Shown here one piece after another: positions 26,691 through 36,283 of a stretch of DNA of 64,000 nucleotides. The stretch lies in contig JAENZI010000005.1 in assembly GCA_016841365.1 (NCBI GenBank), positions 1-64,000 on the forward strand, read 5' to 3'. This DNA comes from Anaerolineaceae bacterium. Lineage in GTDB: Bacteria > Chloroflexota > Anaerolineae > Anaerolineales > Anaerolineaceae. Position numbers and translations under genes: made by a program. The notes below the pieces were generated by a model. The model was not told where the DNA came from, searched no databases, and saw only the letters and a list, made by a program, of their open reading frames with translations. How positions within the stretch are numbered: position 1 is the stretch's first letter; every line of letters begins with the position of its first letter.

Positions 26691-27872
26691 ATGAATTACA
26701 GTCTTTACTTCCACATCCCATTCTGTAAGCACCGCTGTCATTACTGCGATTTTATCACCACAGCCGGTCAGCAAAGGCATATTCCGGCTTATATGACAAC
26801 ATTAATCAAAGAATTTCGTATAGTAATGGAGCGGATTGGGTCAATTTCGGTGCATTCGATCTACTTTGGTGGGGGAACGCCATCACTTGTTGAAATACCT
26901 GATTATGCTCAATTATTCGAATTATTACGCTCAACCTTTGATTTATCGCTGGATTGCGAGATCAGTTTAGAAGCTAACCCGGGGACGATTTCTGCGTCTT
27001 ATCTAAAAGAATTACGGGAGATCGGTTTCAACCGGATCAGCCTTGGCGTGCAATCCATGAAACCTGAAGATTTGCGCCGCCTAGACCGGATCCATTCGGT
27101 GGAAGAGGTCATCCAGGGCGTTTATTTGAGTAAACAGGCTGGTTTTGAGAACATCAACCTGGATATGATCTTTGGTCTGCCGGGTCAAGACCTGCCCGGG
27201 TGGGAGGCGTCTTTACAACAGGCACTCAACCTCAAACCCACACATTTTTCGTTATATTCACTGATCATTGAGCCGGGTACACCGCTGCATACCTGGTATC
27301 AACGCGGTTTAATTGCGCCGCAGGATCAGGACCTGGAAGGGGATATGTACGAGTTAGCGATCGAAACACTGCAGGTTGAAGGATTTGAGCATTACGAAAT
27401 TTCGAATTGGGCAAAAAGGAGTGATAACTTCGACTACCGCTGCCGGCATAACCTTCAATATTGGTTAAACCAACCTTATTTGGGATTCGGAACTGGAGCG
27501 CATGGCTATGCAAGGGGTGTGCGCACCGAAAATTCAGCGGATTTGTTTGAGTATCTGCATCTTATCAAACAGGCGCAGCGGTATGAAGCTGAATTTCCAT
27601 GTTCACCAGCGACGATCAATGCCACACCTGTTGATCAAGCAACACAAATGAAAGATTTCATGATGCTGGGATTGCGCTTAATTCAGGAAGGTGCATCCGC
27701 TGAGCGATTCCGGCGCTTATATGAGATGGAGATGGAAGATGTCTTTGCGGTTGAAATTGATTTGCTGATCAAACGTGGGTTGGTCGCCTGGGAAAACACC
27801 GACCATGCCCGTCTGTGTCTGACAGACAGGGGGATTATGGTCGCAAATCAAGTATTTATGGAATTTGTGTAA
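26691..27872 (+). CDS. hemW: Radical SAM heme chaperone HemW-like protein
   Basis: The radical SAM motif is CKHRCHYCDF near the N-terminus, preceded by YFHIPF. The residue after the third cysteine is Asp-Phe rather than the extra cysteine of true coproporphyrinogen oxidase HemN, so this is the HemW class (heme delivery). YFGGGTPSL, SLEANPG, NRISLGVQS and GFGTGAHGY segments and the HemN C-terminal domain are present. I start it at the ATG at 26691, 10 residues before the first cysteine, because HemW proteins begin this way; an in-frame ATG at 26643 is possible, and neither has a strong ribosome site. Confidence 0.9.
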   Translation: MNYSLYFHIPFCKHRCHYCDFITTAGQQRHIPAYMTTLIKEFRIVMERIGSISVHSIYFGGGTPSLVEIPDYAQLFELLRSTFDLSLDCEISLEANPGTISASYLKELREIGFNRISLGVQSMKPEDLRRLDRIHSVEEVIQGVYLSKQAGFENINLDMIFGLPGQDLPGWEASLQQALNLKPTHFSLYSLIIEPGTPLHTWYQRGLIAPQDQDLEGDMYELAIETLQVEGFEHYEISNWAKRSDNFDYRCRHNLQYWLNQPYLGFGTGAHGYARGVRTENSADLFEYLHLIKQAQRYEAEFPCSPATINATPVDQATQMKDFMMLGLRLIQEGASAERFRRLYEMEMEDVFAVEIDLLIKRGLVAWENTDHARLCLTDRGIMVANQVFMEFV

Positions 27873-28907
27873 TTAAACGACGGATACGCGGGTGCCAAAT
27901 CCGGTGATATACACATCATGCGGTCCGCCAACTGGAGTCACCCACCTGAACAGCCATTTTGCCTCATGATTGCGCATATTGACGCACCCGCTGGATTGCG
28001 GGATGCCAAAATTGTTGTGCCAATAAGTGCCGTGTGTCGCAATCCCCTCTGCAAAGAAGCAGTTCCAGGGAACGCCCGGAAGGACGTAGGCATAGATATT
28101 GTCCCGTGTGGTACCACCCATGTGTTTTGAGGGGTAGGTGGATTGAACCCTGAACTCACCGGAGGGGGTTTCTTTCTGAGGCGTCAACGCACCACTGGCG
28201 ATTTTCGTCTGCATCACGATTTCATCACCTTCGAAAGCCGTCAGCTCTTGCCGTGAGATGGAAATTTCAATCCGTTTTTCGCCGATTGGGACGTCAGGAG
28301 AGATTGGATCAAACTCTGAATCGGATAAAATCCGCATGTTCTCTGCTGGTGTGGCATAGCGCAACCGATCCAGTTCGTCTTCAATCTCATACCAGGGTTG
28401 CCCATCCGGCCCCGTGATGATGTCCCGAATCCAGTGGGTTGTCTGGTAATACAGACGGTAAACCGGCTCCCAACCGTTCATCGGGGTATATCTGAGTGCG
28501 CTGGTGTAGGGTACGGTGACTTCACCTAATTGACCATCTTTGTGGATGGTATCGGATACCGGGTTGAGTATGTGTTCCACTTCTTGCAAATAGGCACGGT
28601 GGACATATCCTCCCCAGGCCCGGTACCAGATGGGGTTGTATTCAGGACCCGCTTCTGATTCGATCTCGTCATACACATTCATCAGATCATCCTTATACCG
28701 CTGGTAAAGGATGGTGCTTTCCTCATCAGGAGCAGAATGAATGCTGACCGAGGTAACCTCGCCGTCTTTCGCAATCTTAGCGACACGCATCAAACGCCTT
28801 TTTGGGAAAAAGCGTGTTTCTTTGCGCATGGGGCTGAAGGCGAGGGATCCAAGGCTCACCCCGGCCAGCTTGAGAAAATTTCTGCGTGATATGGTCTTAT
28901 TTGTCAT
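27873..28907 (-). CDS. Tat-exported L,D-transpeptidase (YkuD family)
   Basis: The N-terminus has a twin-arginine signal (SRRNFLKLAGVSLGSLAF). The C-terminal catalytic domain starts near residue 218 (KRIEISISRQELTAFEGDEI) and has the YkuD motif HGTYWHNNFGIPQSSGCVNM with the catalytic cysteine. The middle may be an SH3-like wall-binding region. It forms 3-3 or similar crosslinks in the peptidoglycan, or attaches proteins to it. It follows the HAD gene by 32 bp and meets hemW end to end. Confidence 0.93.
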   Translation of the reverse strand: MTNKTISRRNFLKLAGVSLGSLAFSPMRKETRFFPKRRLMRVAKIAKDGEVTSVSIHSAPDEESTILYQRYKDDLMNVYDEIESEAGPEYNPIWYRAWGGYVHRAYLQEVEHILNPVSDTIHKDGQLGEVTVPYTSALRYTPMNGWEPVYRLYYQTTHWIRDIITGPDGQPWYEIEDELDRLRYATPAENMRILSDSEFDPISPDVPIGEKRIEISISRQELTAFEGDEIVMQTKIASGALTPQKETPSGEFRVQSTYPSKHMGGTTRDNIYAYVLPGVPWNCFFAEGIATHGTYWHNNFGIPQSSGCVNMRNHEAKWLFRWVTPVGGPHDVYITGFGTRVSVV

Positions 28908-28939
28908 ATATTAGGATTATACCCATTGACCCGGACCTG

Positions 28940-29713
28940 TCAATTATCGAACTCCTCCGGGTTAATATCTGCGACTGCGTGTTTTATGTGGGTTGGCAGG
29001 TAGGGGTACTTGTCAATCATTTCTTCTTTTGTGACGCCGCTTAAAACCAGGATAGTTTCCATACCGCTGGTCACGCCAGCCACGATGTCTGTATCCATCC
29101 GGTCGCCGATCATAATCGTATCTTCTGAGTGCACATCCAGGTAATTGAGCGCTGTGCGCATCATCAAGGCGTTGGGTTTACCGACAAAATAGGGTGACAC
29201 ACCGCTGGCAGACTCGATCAAGGCTGCCATCGCACCGCATGCAGGCACGATACCGCCCTCACTGGGGCCTGATGGATCAGGATTGGTGGCAATGAATCGC
29301 GCTCCTTCATCGTGGATCAGACGAATAGCCTTTTTGATCATCTGGAAGTTATAAGCCAGTGTCTCACCAAGCACAACGTAGTCCGGGTTCATATCTGTGA
29401 TCACATAGCCGATATCGTGGATTGCCTCAGTCAGACCGCTTTCCCCTAAAACAAATGCCTTGCCATCTGGGCGTTGACGGTGTAAGAACGATGCAGTGGC
29501 GAGTGCGGATGTAAAAATTTGATCCTCTTGAATGTGAATCCCAGTCGCCTGGAGGCGATGCGCCAGGTCTCTCGGCGTGTACATCGGGTTGTTCGTCAAC
29601 AGTAGAAATTTTCGCTCCTGATCGATAAGCTTTTGGATAAATTCGTCAGCACCCGGAATGATCCGGCTGCCATGCACCAAAACGCCATCCATGTCTATTA
29701 AAAAATTCTTCAT
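28940..29713 (-). CDS. HAD-superfamily phosphatase (NagD-like)
   Basis: A 257-residue HAD hydrolase. Motif I is [12 protein letters not shown] (nucleophile and acid Asp), motif II is LLTNNPMYT, the lysine is in VGKPNALMM and motif IV is [13 protein letters not shown]. The cap is of the NagD/4-nitrophenylphosphatase type. It removes phosphate from a small metabolite that cannot be named from sequence. Confidence 0.9.
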   Translation of the reverse strand: MKNFLIDMDGVLVHGSRIIPGADEFIQKLIDQERKFLLLTNNPMYTPRDLAHRLQATGIHIQEDQIFTSALATASFLHRQRPDGKAFVLGESGLTEAIHDIGYVITDMNPDYVVLGETLAYNFQMIKKAIRLIHDEGARFIATNPDPSGPSEGGIVPACGAMAALIESASGVSPYFVGKPNALMMRTALNYLDVHSEDTIMIGDRMDTDIVAGVTSGMETILVLSGVTKEEMIDKYPYLPTHIKHAVADINPEEFDN

Positions 29714-29859
29714 ATTAGAATACTTTCTCTATATTTTTATTCTTCATTGACCTCAATTTTACATCAAATCAATGAAATTCAGTAGGCTCAAGGGGTTAAC
29801 AACAGATTTCTGTTTATTAACTTAACATCTTATCCTATTAGTGAATTCAACCCAGAGAA

Positions 29860-29894
29860 AAAGCCACTGCGCATAACCTGCGCGCAGTGGCTTT
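29860..29894 (-). terminator. Intrinsic terminator after the acyl-CoA synthetase gene
   Basis: A 13-bp stem (29860-29872 with 29882-29894) closes a 9-base loop, and on the minus strand is followed by TTCTC after the T-rich arm. It stands 24 bp after the stop of the ADP-forming acyl-CoA synthetase gene. Confidence 0.8.
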
Positions 29895-29918
29895 AATCTT
29901 AGGATTATTTATGGACTG

Positions 29919-32027
29919 CTATTTCTTTTTAAGAATGATGCGAGCGTCCACCACTTTGACGCCCTGTCCTTCTTCATAAACCAGGACAGGATTCGCATCA
30001 GACTCAGCTACTTCATCAGCCAGGTCGGTGATCATAAAGGCATACTTGGCTAATACGCTGGCCAATGCTTTTTTATCGCGAGGTGATTCACCCCGGGTGC
30101 CATCGAGAATTGGGGCGCCGCGGATTTCATCCAGCATAGCAGCGGCTTCTTTCTCCGAAATAGGTGCGACCCTGAAGGTCACATCTTTGAGGACCTCAAC
30201 AAAGATGCCGCCGAGACCGAACATGACTGTTGCCCCAAATGTGGGGTCGTTGACGGAGCCGATGATCGTTTCTGTTGCCCAGGGTGCCATCTCCTGGATG
30301 ACAAGGCCATGAATGTCAGCATCAGCTTTGTAGTTTTTGGCGTTTTCGAGGATCGTTTTATAGGCTTCACGGACGCCGGCTTCATCTTTGATGTTGACTT
30401 TCACGCCACCTGCATCGGATTTGTGAAGAATGTCTGGTGATACGATCTTTAAAACGACCGGAAAACCGATTTCTTCCGCCATTGAAACAGCTTCTTCTTC
30501 GTTGGTTGCCAGTTCTGTGCGAACGGTGGGCAGCCCATAAGCATTAAAGATCTTCTTGGATTCGATTTCTGTCATGCCTGTGCGGCCATCTTTGCGCACT
30601 TTGGCAATGATCTCACGGGCTGTATCCCGATCAACCTTGTGGTCGTTTTGGATCGGTTCGGCTTTCATTGCTTCAAGACGGGCATATTCGCGTAAGGCGC
30701 CCATCGCTCTTACAGCCAGGTCGGGTGCGTTATAGGCAGGAATGCCGTTTTCCACGAGCCACTGCATGGCTTCGTCGGAGCGTTCGCCGCCAACAAAGGA
30801 AACGGTGACAGGTTTATGTGTGATGCCTGTATCTGTGATCGCTTTATGGATCGATTTGGCGATTTCCATCGGGTTGGTCATCGCGGTTTCGCAGTAGAGC
30901 ACAACTAAACCATCTACCCAATCGTGTGCAAAGGCAAATTTTGTTGAGTCGTGATACCAATCATTGCCAGCCATACCGGTCAGGTCAACTGGGTTTTTGG
31001 CTGAGCCAAAGGAAGGCATGTGCTTTTTAAGTTCAGCCTGGACAGATTCAGGGGCAAAATTCAGAGGAACGCCATATTTTTCTGCCGAGTCGGTGGCCAG
31101 AACGCCCACACCGCCGCCATTCGTGATGATCAGCAGGTTTTCACCCTTCATTGGGGGCTCTAAGGATAATGCCAGTGTACAGTCAAACAGATCGCTGAGG
31201 TCAGTGGCTTCAATCACGCCTGCCTGTTTGAAGGCAGCGCCATAAACTTTTTGTGCGCCAGCAAGTGAGCCAGTGTGAGATGCCGCTGCTGCAGCGCCGT
31301 GTTCTGAAACGCCTGCCTTCAAAACCACGATGGGTTTAGAAACCTTTAGGGATTCATCAATGAACCGGCGGCCTTCTTTTAAGCCTTCAATGTAGAAGGA
31401 GATACACTTGGTGTTCTCGTCTTCATCCAGCCAGCCGACCATATCAGCGAAATTGACATCGGACATATTGCCGATGGAAACCAGCTTATCAAACCCAATC
31501 CGCCGTGTGTAGGTGATGGCATCGATCGCGATCAGCAGTGCACCGCTTTGCGATACAAGCGAGGCTGAACCATCTAACGGGAGGAAGGGTGCAAAGGAGG
31601 CATTCAGGTTATCCGAGTTGGATAATGTACCGACCACGTTCGGGCCGAGCACGCGCATCCCATATTGGTGCGCAATGGCTACGAGTTCTTGCTCCATTTC
31701 GGTTTCGCCCACTTCGCTAAAGCCAGAAGTGATGACGATTAAACCCTTTACGCCTTTTTCGCCGCATTCCTTCGCAACATCCAAAACAAATTTTGCAGGG
31801 ACGGTTATGGCGGCTGCGTCTACGGGTTCTGGAATATCAAGAACAGATTTGTAGACCTTTAAACCTAAAATCTCATCCGCTGAGGGGTTGATGGGATAGA
31901 TCCCGCCTTGATACCCACTCTCAATGAGATTTTTTACAACAGTATGTCCAATTTTCCCCGGTGTGGTCGAAGCCCCAACAATTGCTACCGATTTGGGTCT
32001 GAGAAGACCGGTCAATACATCATCCAC
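29919..32027 (-). CDS. Acyl-CoA synthetase (ADP-forming), fused alpha-beta
   Basis: The 702-residue enzyme makes ATP from ADP, phosphate and an acyl-CoA, yielding the free acid (acetate or a branched acid). Domain order: CoA-binding (KSVAIVGASTTPGKIGHTVVKNL, about 10-130), two ligase CoA domains with the phosphohistidine motif ASHTGSLAG near 250 and the GGGVGVLATD segment near 305, and an ATP-grasp domain from about 480 (FPVVLKIVSPDILHKSDAGGV). Fusion of alpha and beta subunits is common in bacteria. Together with KorAB it would complete energy-conserving 2-oxoacid breakdown, but they are not in one operon. Confidence 0.93.
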   Translation of the reverse strand: MDDVLTGLLRPKSVAIVGASTTPGKIGHTVVKNLIESGYQGGIYPINPSADEILGLKVYKSVLDIPEPVDAAAITVPAKFVLDVAKECGEKGVKGLIVITSGFSEVGETEMEQELVAIAHQYGMRVLGPNVVGTLSNSDNLNASFAPFLPLDGSASLVSQSGALLIAIDAITYTRRIGFDKLVSIGNMSDVNFADMVGWLDEDENTKCISFYIEGLKEGRRFIDESLKVSKPIVVLKAGVSEHGAAAAASHTGSLAGAQKVYGAAFKQAGVIEATDLSDLFDCTLALSLEPPMKGENLLIITNGGGVGVLATDSAEKYGVPLNFAPESVQAELKKHMPSFGSAKNPVDLTGMAGNDWYHDSTKFAFAHDWVDGLVVLYCETAMTNPMEIAKSIHKAITDTGITHKPVTVSFVGGERSDEAMQWLVENGIPAYNAPDLAVRAMGALREYARLEAMKAEPIQNDHKVDRDTAREIIAKVRKDGRTGMTEIESKKIFNAYGLPTVRTELATNEEEAVSMAEEIGFPVVLKIVSPDILHKSDAGGVKVNIKDEAGVREAYKTILENAKNYKADADIHGLVIQEMAPWATETIIGSVNDPTFGATVMFGLGGIFVEVLKDVTFRVAPISEKEAAAMLDEIRGAPILDGTRGESPRDKKALASVLAKYAFMITDLADEVAESDANPVLVYEEGQGVKVVDARIILKKK

Positions 32028-32081
32028 GTGTTCCTCCTAAGTGTCAAAATTATTATTTGATATTAAATGTAAATGTCACAT

Positions 32082-32109
32082 TTTACCATCGGGTATTGTA
32101 CCTTATAAT
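32082..32109 (+). promoter_or_regulatory. Probable promoter of the glycerate kinase gene
   Basis: TATAAT at 32104-32109 is preceded at 16 bp by TTTACC (32082-32087), a weak -35 match. It lies 55 bp before the GTG start codon. Confidence 0.5.
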
Positions 32110-32163
32110 CAATGGATACAAATGTGATTATGACAATTATCTATTGAATTATAGAGGATTATC

Positions 32164-33567
32164 GTGAAATCTGGTCAAGGAATTTTTATCCCCCCCATAA
32201 AGTTCGCAAATGATGTTCTTGAAAGAAATGGCGCTGCAGGGCAGGCTGCCTGTGAGATCATGGCTGCTGCTATTGATGCGGCATCGCCAGAGCGAAGTAT
32301 TGAAAAAAATCTCATCCTTGATGGTGATTTATTGAATATCTGTGACCAGGGCGTTCGTCTGGGTGATTTTGAGCGGATCTTCTTGCTGGGTTTCGGTAAA
32401 GCCGCAGTGCCAATGGCAAAAGCCGTCATCGAGCGGTTGGGCAGTGACCGGATAAGTTTTGCCCGCGTCATAACAAAGGACCCAAAATTTTTAGCAGAGA
32501 ATGGTTTCCAGGATAAATTAGAGGTCTCTGTTGGAGGTCATCCTGTACCGACGGAAGCATCTGTACAGGCGACTCAATCCTTACTCTCCAGTCTACCGGT
32601 ATTTACGCCTCGTGATTTGGTGCTGCTCCTGATTTCTGGCGGTGGCTCGGCATTGTTTACTGATCCTGTAGATGGCGTAACGCTTGGTGATTTACAGGAA
32701 ATCACACGGGCGTTACTGAAGAGTGGGGCAGATATTCATGAGATTAACACGGTTCGCAAACATCTTGACCGTGTTAAGGGCGGGCGTTTCTCGCAAAGAT
32801 TGTTGCCTGCTGTTGTGCATGCATTGATTCTTTCTGATGTGATTGGCGACCAGTTGGATATGATCGCATCTGGACCCGCAGTCCCTGACCCAACAACCTT
32901 CGCTGATGCAATAAACATTATCCACAAATATGGCATTATGGATGAATTGCCCACATCGGTTTTTGAATATCTTGAATCAGGTGTCCGCGGTGAACAAATG
33001 GAAACATTGAAACCAGGGGATTTGCCCCCATATAAGGTTTTCAATCACCTGGTTGGCACGAATTTTCTCTCGGCTCGTGCGGCTTCACACAAAGCTGACG
33101 AGCTCGGTTATCACAGCGTGATCATCACAACGCACCTCACCGGGCATACCCAACAGGTTGCAGAATTTATTGCCAGCATTATTGAGACTGTCCGTCAGTA
33201 TGAAGAACCTGTTAAACCGCCGGCTTGTTTGATTTTTGGCGGTGAAACCACCGTTAACGTGACAGGTGGCGGTTTGGGCGGCAGGAATATGGACCTGGCG
33301 CTACATATGGTCTCAAAGATTGCTGGCAAAGATGGTGTGCTGTTCATCTCGCTGGCTACGGACGGAGAGGACGGTCCCACAGATGCAGTCGGTGCAGCTG
33401 TTGATTCTCAAATGGCACAATTCGCTGCTACGGAATTACCTAATCCGCTTGAGTGGTACATCAAAGATAATGACGCCTATCACTTCTTCGAAAGCATGGG
33501 TGGTTTAATAAAAGTAGGGGCGACGGGTACGAATGTCAATGATCTAGTTCTGGTAATAATTGAATAA
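32164..33567 (+). CDS. Glycerate 2-kinase (GckA/MOFRL family)
   Basis: The 467-residue protein belongs to the class-II glycerate kinase family (DUF4147 plus MOFRL domain). It has LLGFGKAAVPMAKAV, VSVGGHPVPTEAS, LISGGGSALFTDP, EINTVRKHLDRVKGGR, LILSDVIGDQLDMIASGPAVPD, GGETTVNVTGGGLGGRNM and LATDGEDGPTDAVGA, all family signatures. It phosphorylates glycerate to 2-phosphoglycerate. The start is GTG with GAGG just before it. It stands alone. Confidence 0.94.
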   Translation: MKSGQGIFIPPIKFANDVLERNGAAGQAACEIMAAAIDAASPERSIEKNLILDGDLLNICDQGVRLGDFERIFLLGFGKAAVPMAKAVIERLGSDRISFARVITKDPKFLAENGFQDKLEVSVGGHPVPTEASVQATQSLLSSLPVFTPRDLVLLLISGGGSALFTDPVDGVTLGDLQEITRALLKSGADIHEINTVRKHLDRVKGGRFSQRLLPAVVHALILSDVIGDQLDMIASGPAVPDPTTFADAINIIHKYGIMDELPTSVFEYLESGVRGEQMETLKPGDLPPYKVFNHLVGTNFLSARAASHKADELGYHSVIITTHLTGHTQQVAEFIASIIETVRQYEEPVKPPACLIFGGETTVNVTGGGLGGRNMDLALHMVSKIAGKDGVLFISLATDGEDGPTDAVGAAVDSQMAQFAATELPNPLEWYIKDNDAYHFFESMGGLIKVGATGTNVNDLVLVIIE

Positions 33568-33715
33568 TCTCAATAGAAAATTGAATTATAATAAAATAAT
33601 GATTAAACAATAGTAAATTACGATGCTTTTTGCTATCTTATTTTATTTAATTAAGGTATAAATATTGCTCGCTTAAAACGCTTGTTGTTCAATACGCGTT
33701 TTGGAGGTGTAAATT

Positions 33716-34693
33716 ATGAGGAAGTCACGAAACAGGCTGCTGCGTCAGCGGATTTTGCTTGTATTTTTGTCGTTTGTTTTTCTAATATCTGTCAGTATGA
33801 TTTTTTTGGGTGCTACTGTCTTTCGGTCGCACCTGCCATTCTTCCAGTTGATCGATGGTTCTTTAGCGCCTGAGACACAGTTGGGTCCAGAGCCGGAACC
33901 AAATCCTGGCGTGGTGGACTTTGAGTCAGAGTCAGGTGTGAGGCTTTACATGGTCTTGGGTTCGGACTATCGCCCTGATGCGGGTTATCGTACTGATGTA
34001 ATCTTACTGGTCGCAATGGATAGGAAGTCCGGGAAGATCAGCATGGTTTCCTTCCCGAGAGATCTTTGGGTATCCATTCCGGGTTATGGCGAGCAGCGTA
34101 TCAATACGGTGATGCAGCTCGGTGGATTCCCGTTGCTGGCAGAGACCATGCAAACCAATTTCGGCGTTTATCCAACCAGCTATGCCATGATCAACATGGA
34201 AGGATTCTTGGATGTTGTTGATGCCTTGGATGGGGTTGAGTTTGAAACTGAGCACTACACTGCAGACGCATGTGATGGATCCCTTGACCCTGATCGATGG
34301 TGCGAGGTCGGGCCAGGTCAGGTGAAATTGAATAGCGCCTGGGCGTTGTGGTACGTACGTGCACGGTATAACTCAAGTGATTTTGACCGAATGCGCCGGA
34401 CACAAGAAGTCGTCGAGGCGATCGCGAAAAAGGCAATCAGCCCTGCAGGCTTGATTAAGATGCCCAAGCTGATGAGCATCTATGAGTCTGAGGTTGAAAG
34501 CAACATCCCGGCAGATCAACTGCTCTCTCTTGCCAGGTTGGGTACGAAATTAGATAGCGCTGAAGGTGTGAGACGGTTTACGATCGGACAATCTGAGGTC
34601 ACCGGTTGGACGACTGCAGGTGGCGCGGCTGTCTTGCTGCCAAATACAGCGGCTATTCAAGCAATTCTTCAAGAAGCTTTAACTTTTGAGTAA
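33716..34693 (+). CDS. LCP (LytR-CpsA-Psr) family wall-polymer ligase
   Basis: A 325-residue protein with an N-terminal membrane helix (about 15-38) and an extracytoplasmic LCP domain: LYMVLGSDYRPDAGYRTDVILLVAMD, SMVSFPRDLWVSIPGYGEQRINTV and WALWYVRARYNSSDFDRMRRTQ. The Arg and Asp residues of these segments bind the polyprenyl pyrophosphate substrate in the family. LCP enzymes attach glycopolymers to peptidoglycan. GGAGGT precedes the start codon. Confidence 0.93.
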   Translation: MRKSRNRLLRQRILLVFLSFVFLISVSMIFLGATVFRSHLPFFQLIDGSLAPETQLGPEPEPNPGVVDFESESGVRLYMVLGSDYRPDAGYRTDVILLVAMDRKSGKISMVSFPRDLWVSIPGYGEQRINTVMQLGGFPLLAETMQTNFGVYPTSYAMINMEGFLDVVDALDGVEFETEHYTADACDGSLDPDRWCEVGPGQVKLNSAWALWYVRARYNSSDFDRMRRTQEVVEAIAKKAISPAGLIKMPKLMSIYESEVESNIPADQLLSLARLGTKLDSAEGVRRFTIGQSEVTGWTTAGGAAVLLPNTAAIQAILQEALTFE

Positions 34694-34740
34694 CTTTCCC
34701 CGTTGATTAAGATTGGATAGAAAGTTTGATTTAGCAGATT

Positions 34741-34768
34741 TTGATTTCTCATTTTTATCAAGTAAAAT
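34741..34768 (+). promoter_or_regulatory. Probable promoter of bfr
   Basis: TTGATT (34741-34746) and TAAAAT (34763-34768) are separated by 16 bp, about 50 bp before the bacterioferritin start, which has an AAGGAGG site. Confidence 0.6.
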
Positions 34769-34819
34769 AGGATTAAACGAGATTCTTCGATTTTCACTAT
34801 TTCAAGGAGGAATAAACCA

Positions 34820-35284
34820 ATGAAAGGTCAACAGGAAGTTATTGATAAACTTAATGAACTTTTAGCTGAGGAATTAACTGCGATCAATCAGTATTTTCTT
34901 CATGCTGAAATGTGTGAGGACTGGGGATATGAGAAACTGCATGAAACAATTGAACACCGTGCAATTCAGGAAATGAAACACGCGGAAAAGTTGATTGGCC
35001 GCATTTTATTCCTTGAAGGACGCCCGATCGTTTCTGAACTCAATAAAATTACCATTGGTGATACGGTCCTGAAGATGCTTGAGAATGATCACAGTGCAGA
35101 ACAAGATGCCGTCAAAATGTACAATGATGCTGTTGCACTGACAAGCAAACTGAGTGACAACGGGTCAAAAATTCTGGTTGAATCAATCCTAACCGAAGAA
35201 GAAGACCACATCGATTGGATTGAAGAGCAATTAGACCAGATCGAACAAATGGGTTACGAGCGTTATCTGAACAAACAAGCCTGA
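34820..35284 (+). CDS. bfr: Bacterioferritin
   Basis: A 154-residue ferritin-like four-helix protein with every Bfr ferroxidase ligand at its textbook number: E18, E51, H54, E94, E127 and H130, plus Y25. The heme-ligand methionine M52 is present, so it should bind heme between subunits, which separates it from plain ferritin. It stores iron and protects from peroxide. It stands alone with its own promoter and terminator. Confidence 0.97.
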   Translation: MKGQQEVIDKLNELLAEELTAINQYFLHAEMCEDWGYEKLHETIEHRAIQEMKHAEKLIGRILFLEGRPIVSELNKITIGDTVLKMLENDHSAEQDAVKMYNDAVALTSKLSDNGSKILVESILTEEEDHIDWIEEQLDQIEQMGYERYLNKQA

Positions 35285-35302
35285 TCAATTTTCTAAACAC
35301 TT

Positions 35303-35328
35303 AGAGCGGCGTAATGCCGCTCTTTTTT
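35303..35328 (+). terminator. Intrinsic terminator of bfr
   Basis: An 8-bp perfect GC-rich stem (35303-35310 with 35316-35323) with a GTAAT loop, followed by a T run to 35328. On the minus strand it also lies after the converging hydrolase gene, but without a T run. Confidence 0.92.
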
Positions 35329-35330
35329 GT

Positions 35331-36263
35331 TTAACGGTTTTGAACTGGTATGTTTTTAATTAACCAAGTTTTGACTATCTCAGAAAATCGACTTGGGGTT
35401 TCCTGATGGGGAAGATGCCCTGACCCTTTGATCTCTTGAAATTCCGCATTGGGTTGGACCCTGGCAACGGCTTTAGCATTTTCGAGTGTAAACAAGGGAT
35501 CGAATTCGCCGCGTAAGATAAGCGTAGGTGTGGGGAAATTAGAGAGCTTGTCAGGTAAATCCGCCTGGAGCGCTTTTGTCCAGCGTGTCATATGGCGCAG
35601 CGTGGAGAGATACGCCCTGCGTTGACCATCACGCCACACGCGCTGATTAACCCGCGTAAACAGGAACTCTCGATCCGCCTTTGGGAGTTGGTCAAGGTCA
35701 TGATAAACATTGCGCAAAGAGTCAAATGCCGCCTTTGGGTCTTTCCTGAGCCTTGTGTAAAGCCATTTTCCTAACAGAGGCACTTGCATCAGGCGCAGTG
35801 ACCAATCTTTGATCGGTTCGTGCTGCAGCAAGGCGCCGTCCACAAGAATGATCCCCGAGATGCGTTCTTGGTGTTTGAGTGCTATGGCATGTGAAAGCAT
35901 CGCGCCTAACGAATTCCCAATCAGTACGGGTTGTTTCAATTCGAGTGTATCCATCAATTCCAGCAGTGCATCCATCATGAATTTCGGTGTGTAGTCGACA
36001 TCAGGCTGATCTGAACGGCCAAACCCGGGTAGATCAGGTGCAATAACATGATAGTTGGAGGATAATGGCTGGATCACATGCCGCCAGGTGTCTGCTTCAT
36101 CTCCTAACCCGTGAATGAGCATCAGAGTGGGATTGTTCTTCTCCCCCGCCTCATAGAAGAAAATATTGAGATCCAAATCTGGCAGGTTTATTGTCGCTCC
36201 GAATGACGCAAGGTCTGGCCAGGGCTGCATGGGCTGGCGATATAAGGCTTGGTTTGATACCAT
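35331..36263 (-). CDS. Alpha/beta hydrolase
   Basis: A 310-residue alpha/beta hydrolase: oxyanion-hole segment LMLIHGLGDEADTW, nucleophile elbow GNSLG with the serine, the acid in LRGEFDPLF and the histidine in GSGHLPHQE. There is no signal peptide. The substrate is unknown; this branch includes esterases, lactonases and C-C hydrolases. It follows the 2-hydroxyacid dehydrogenase gene by 20 bp and is likely co-transcribed with it. Confidence 0.88.
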   Translation of the reverse strand: MVSNQALYRQPMQPWPDLASFGATINLPDLDLNIFFYEAGEKNNPTLMLIHGLGDEADTWRHVIQPLSSNYHVIAPDLPGFGRSDQPDVDYTPKFMMDALLELMDTLELKQPVLIGNSLGAMLSHAIALKHQERISGIILVDGALLQHEPIKDWSLRLMQVPLLGKWLYTRLRKDPKAAFDSLRNVYHDLDQLPKADREFLFTRVNQRVWRDGQRRAYLSTLRHMTRWTKALQADLPDKLSNFPTPTLILRGEFDPLFTLENAKAVARVQPNAEFQEIKGSGHLPHQETPSRFSEIVKTWLIKNIPVQNR

Positions 36264-36283
36264 TTAATAATCTCCTACAAATC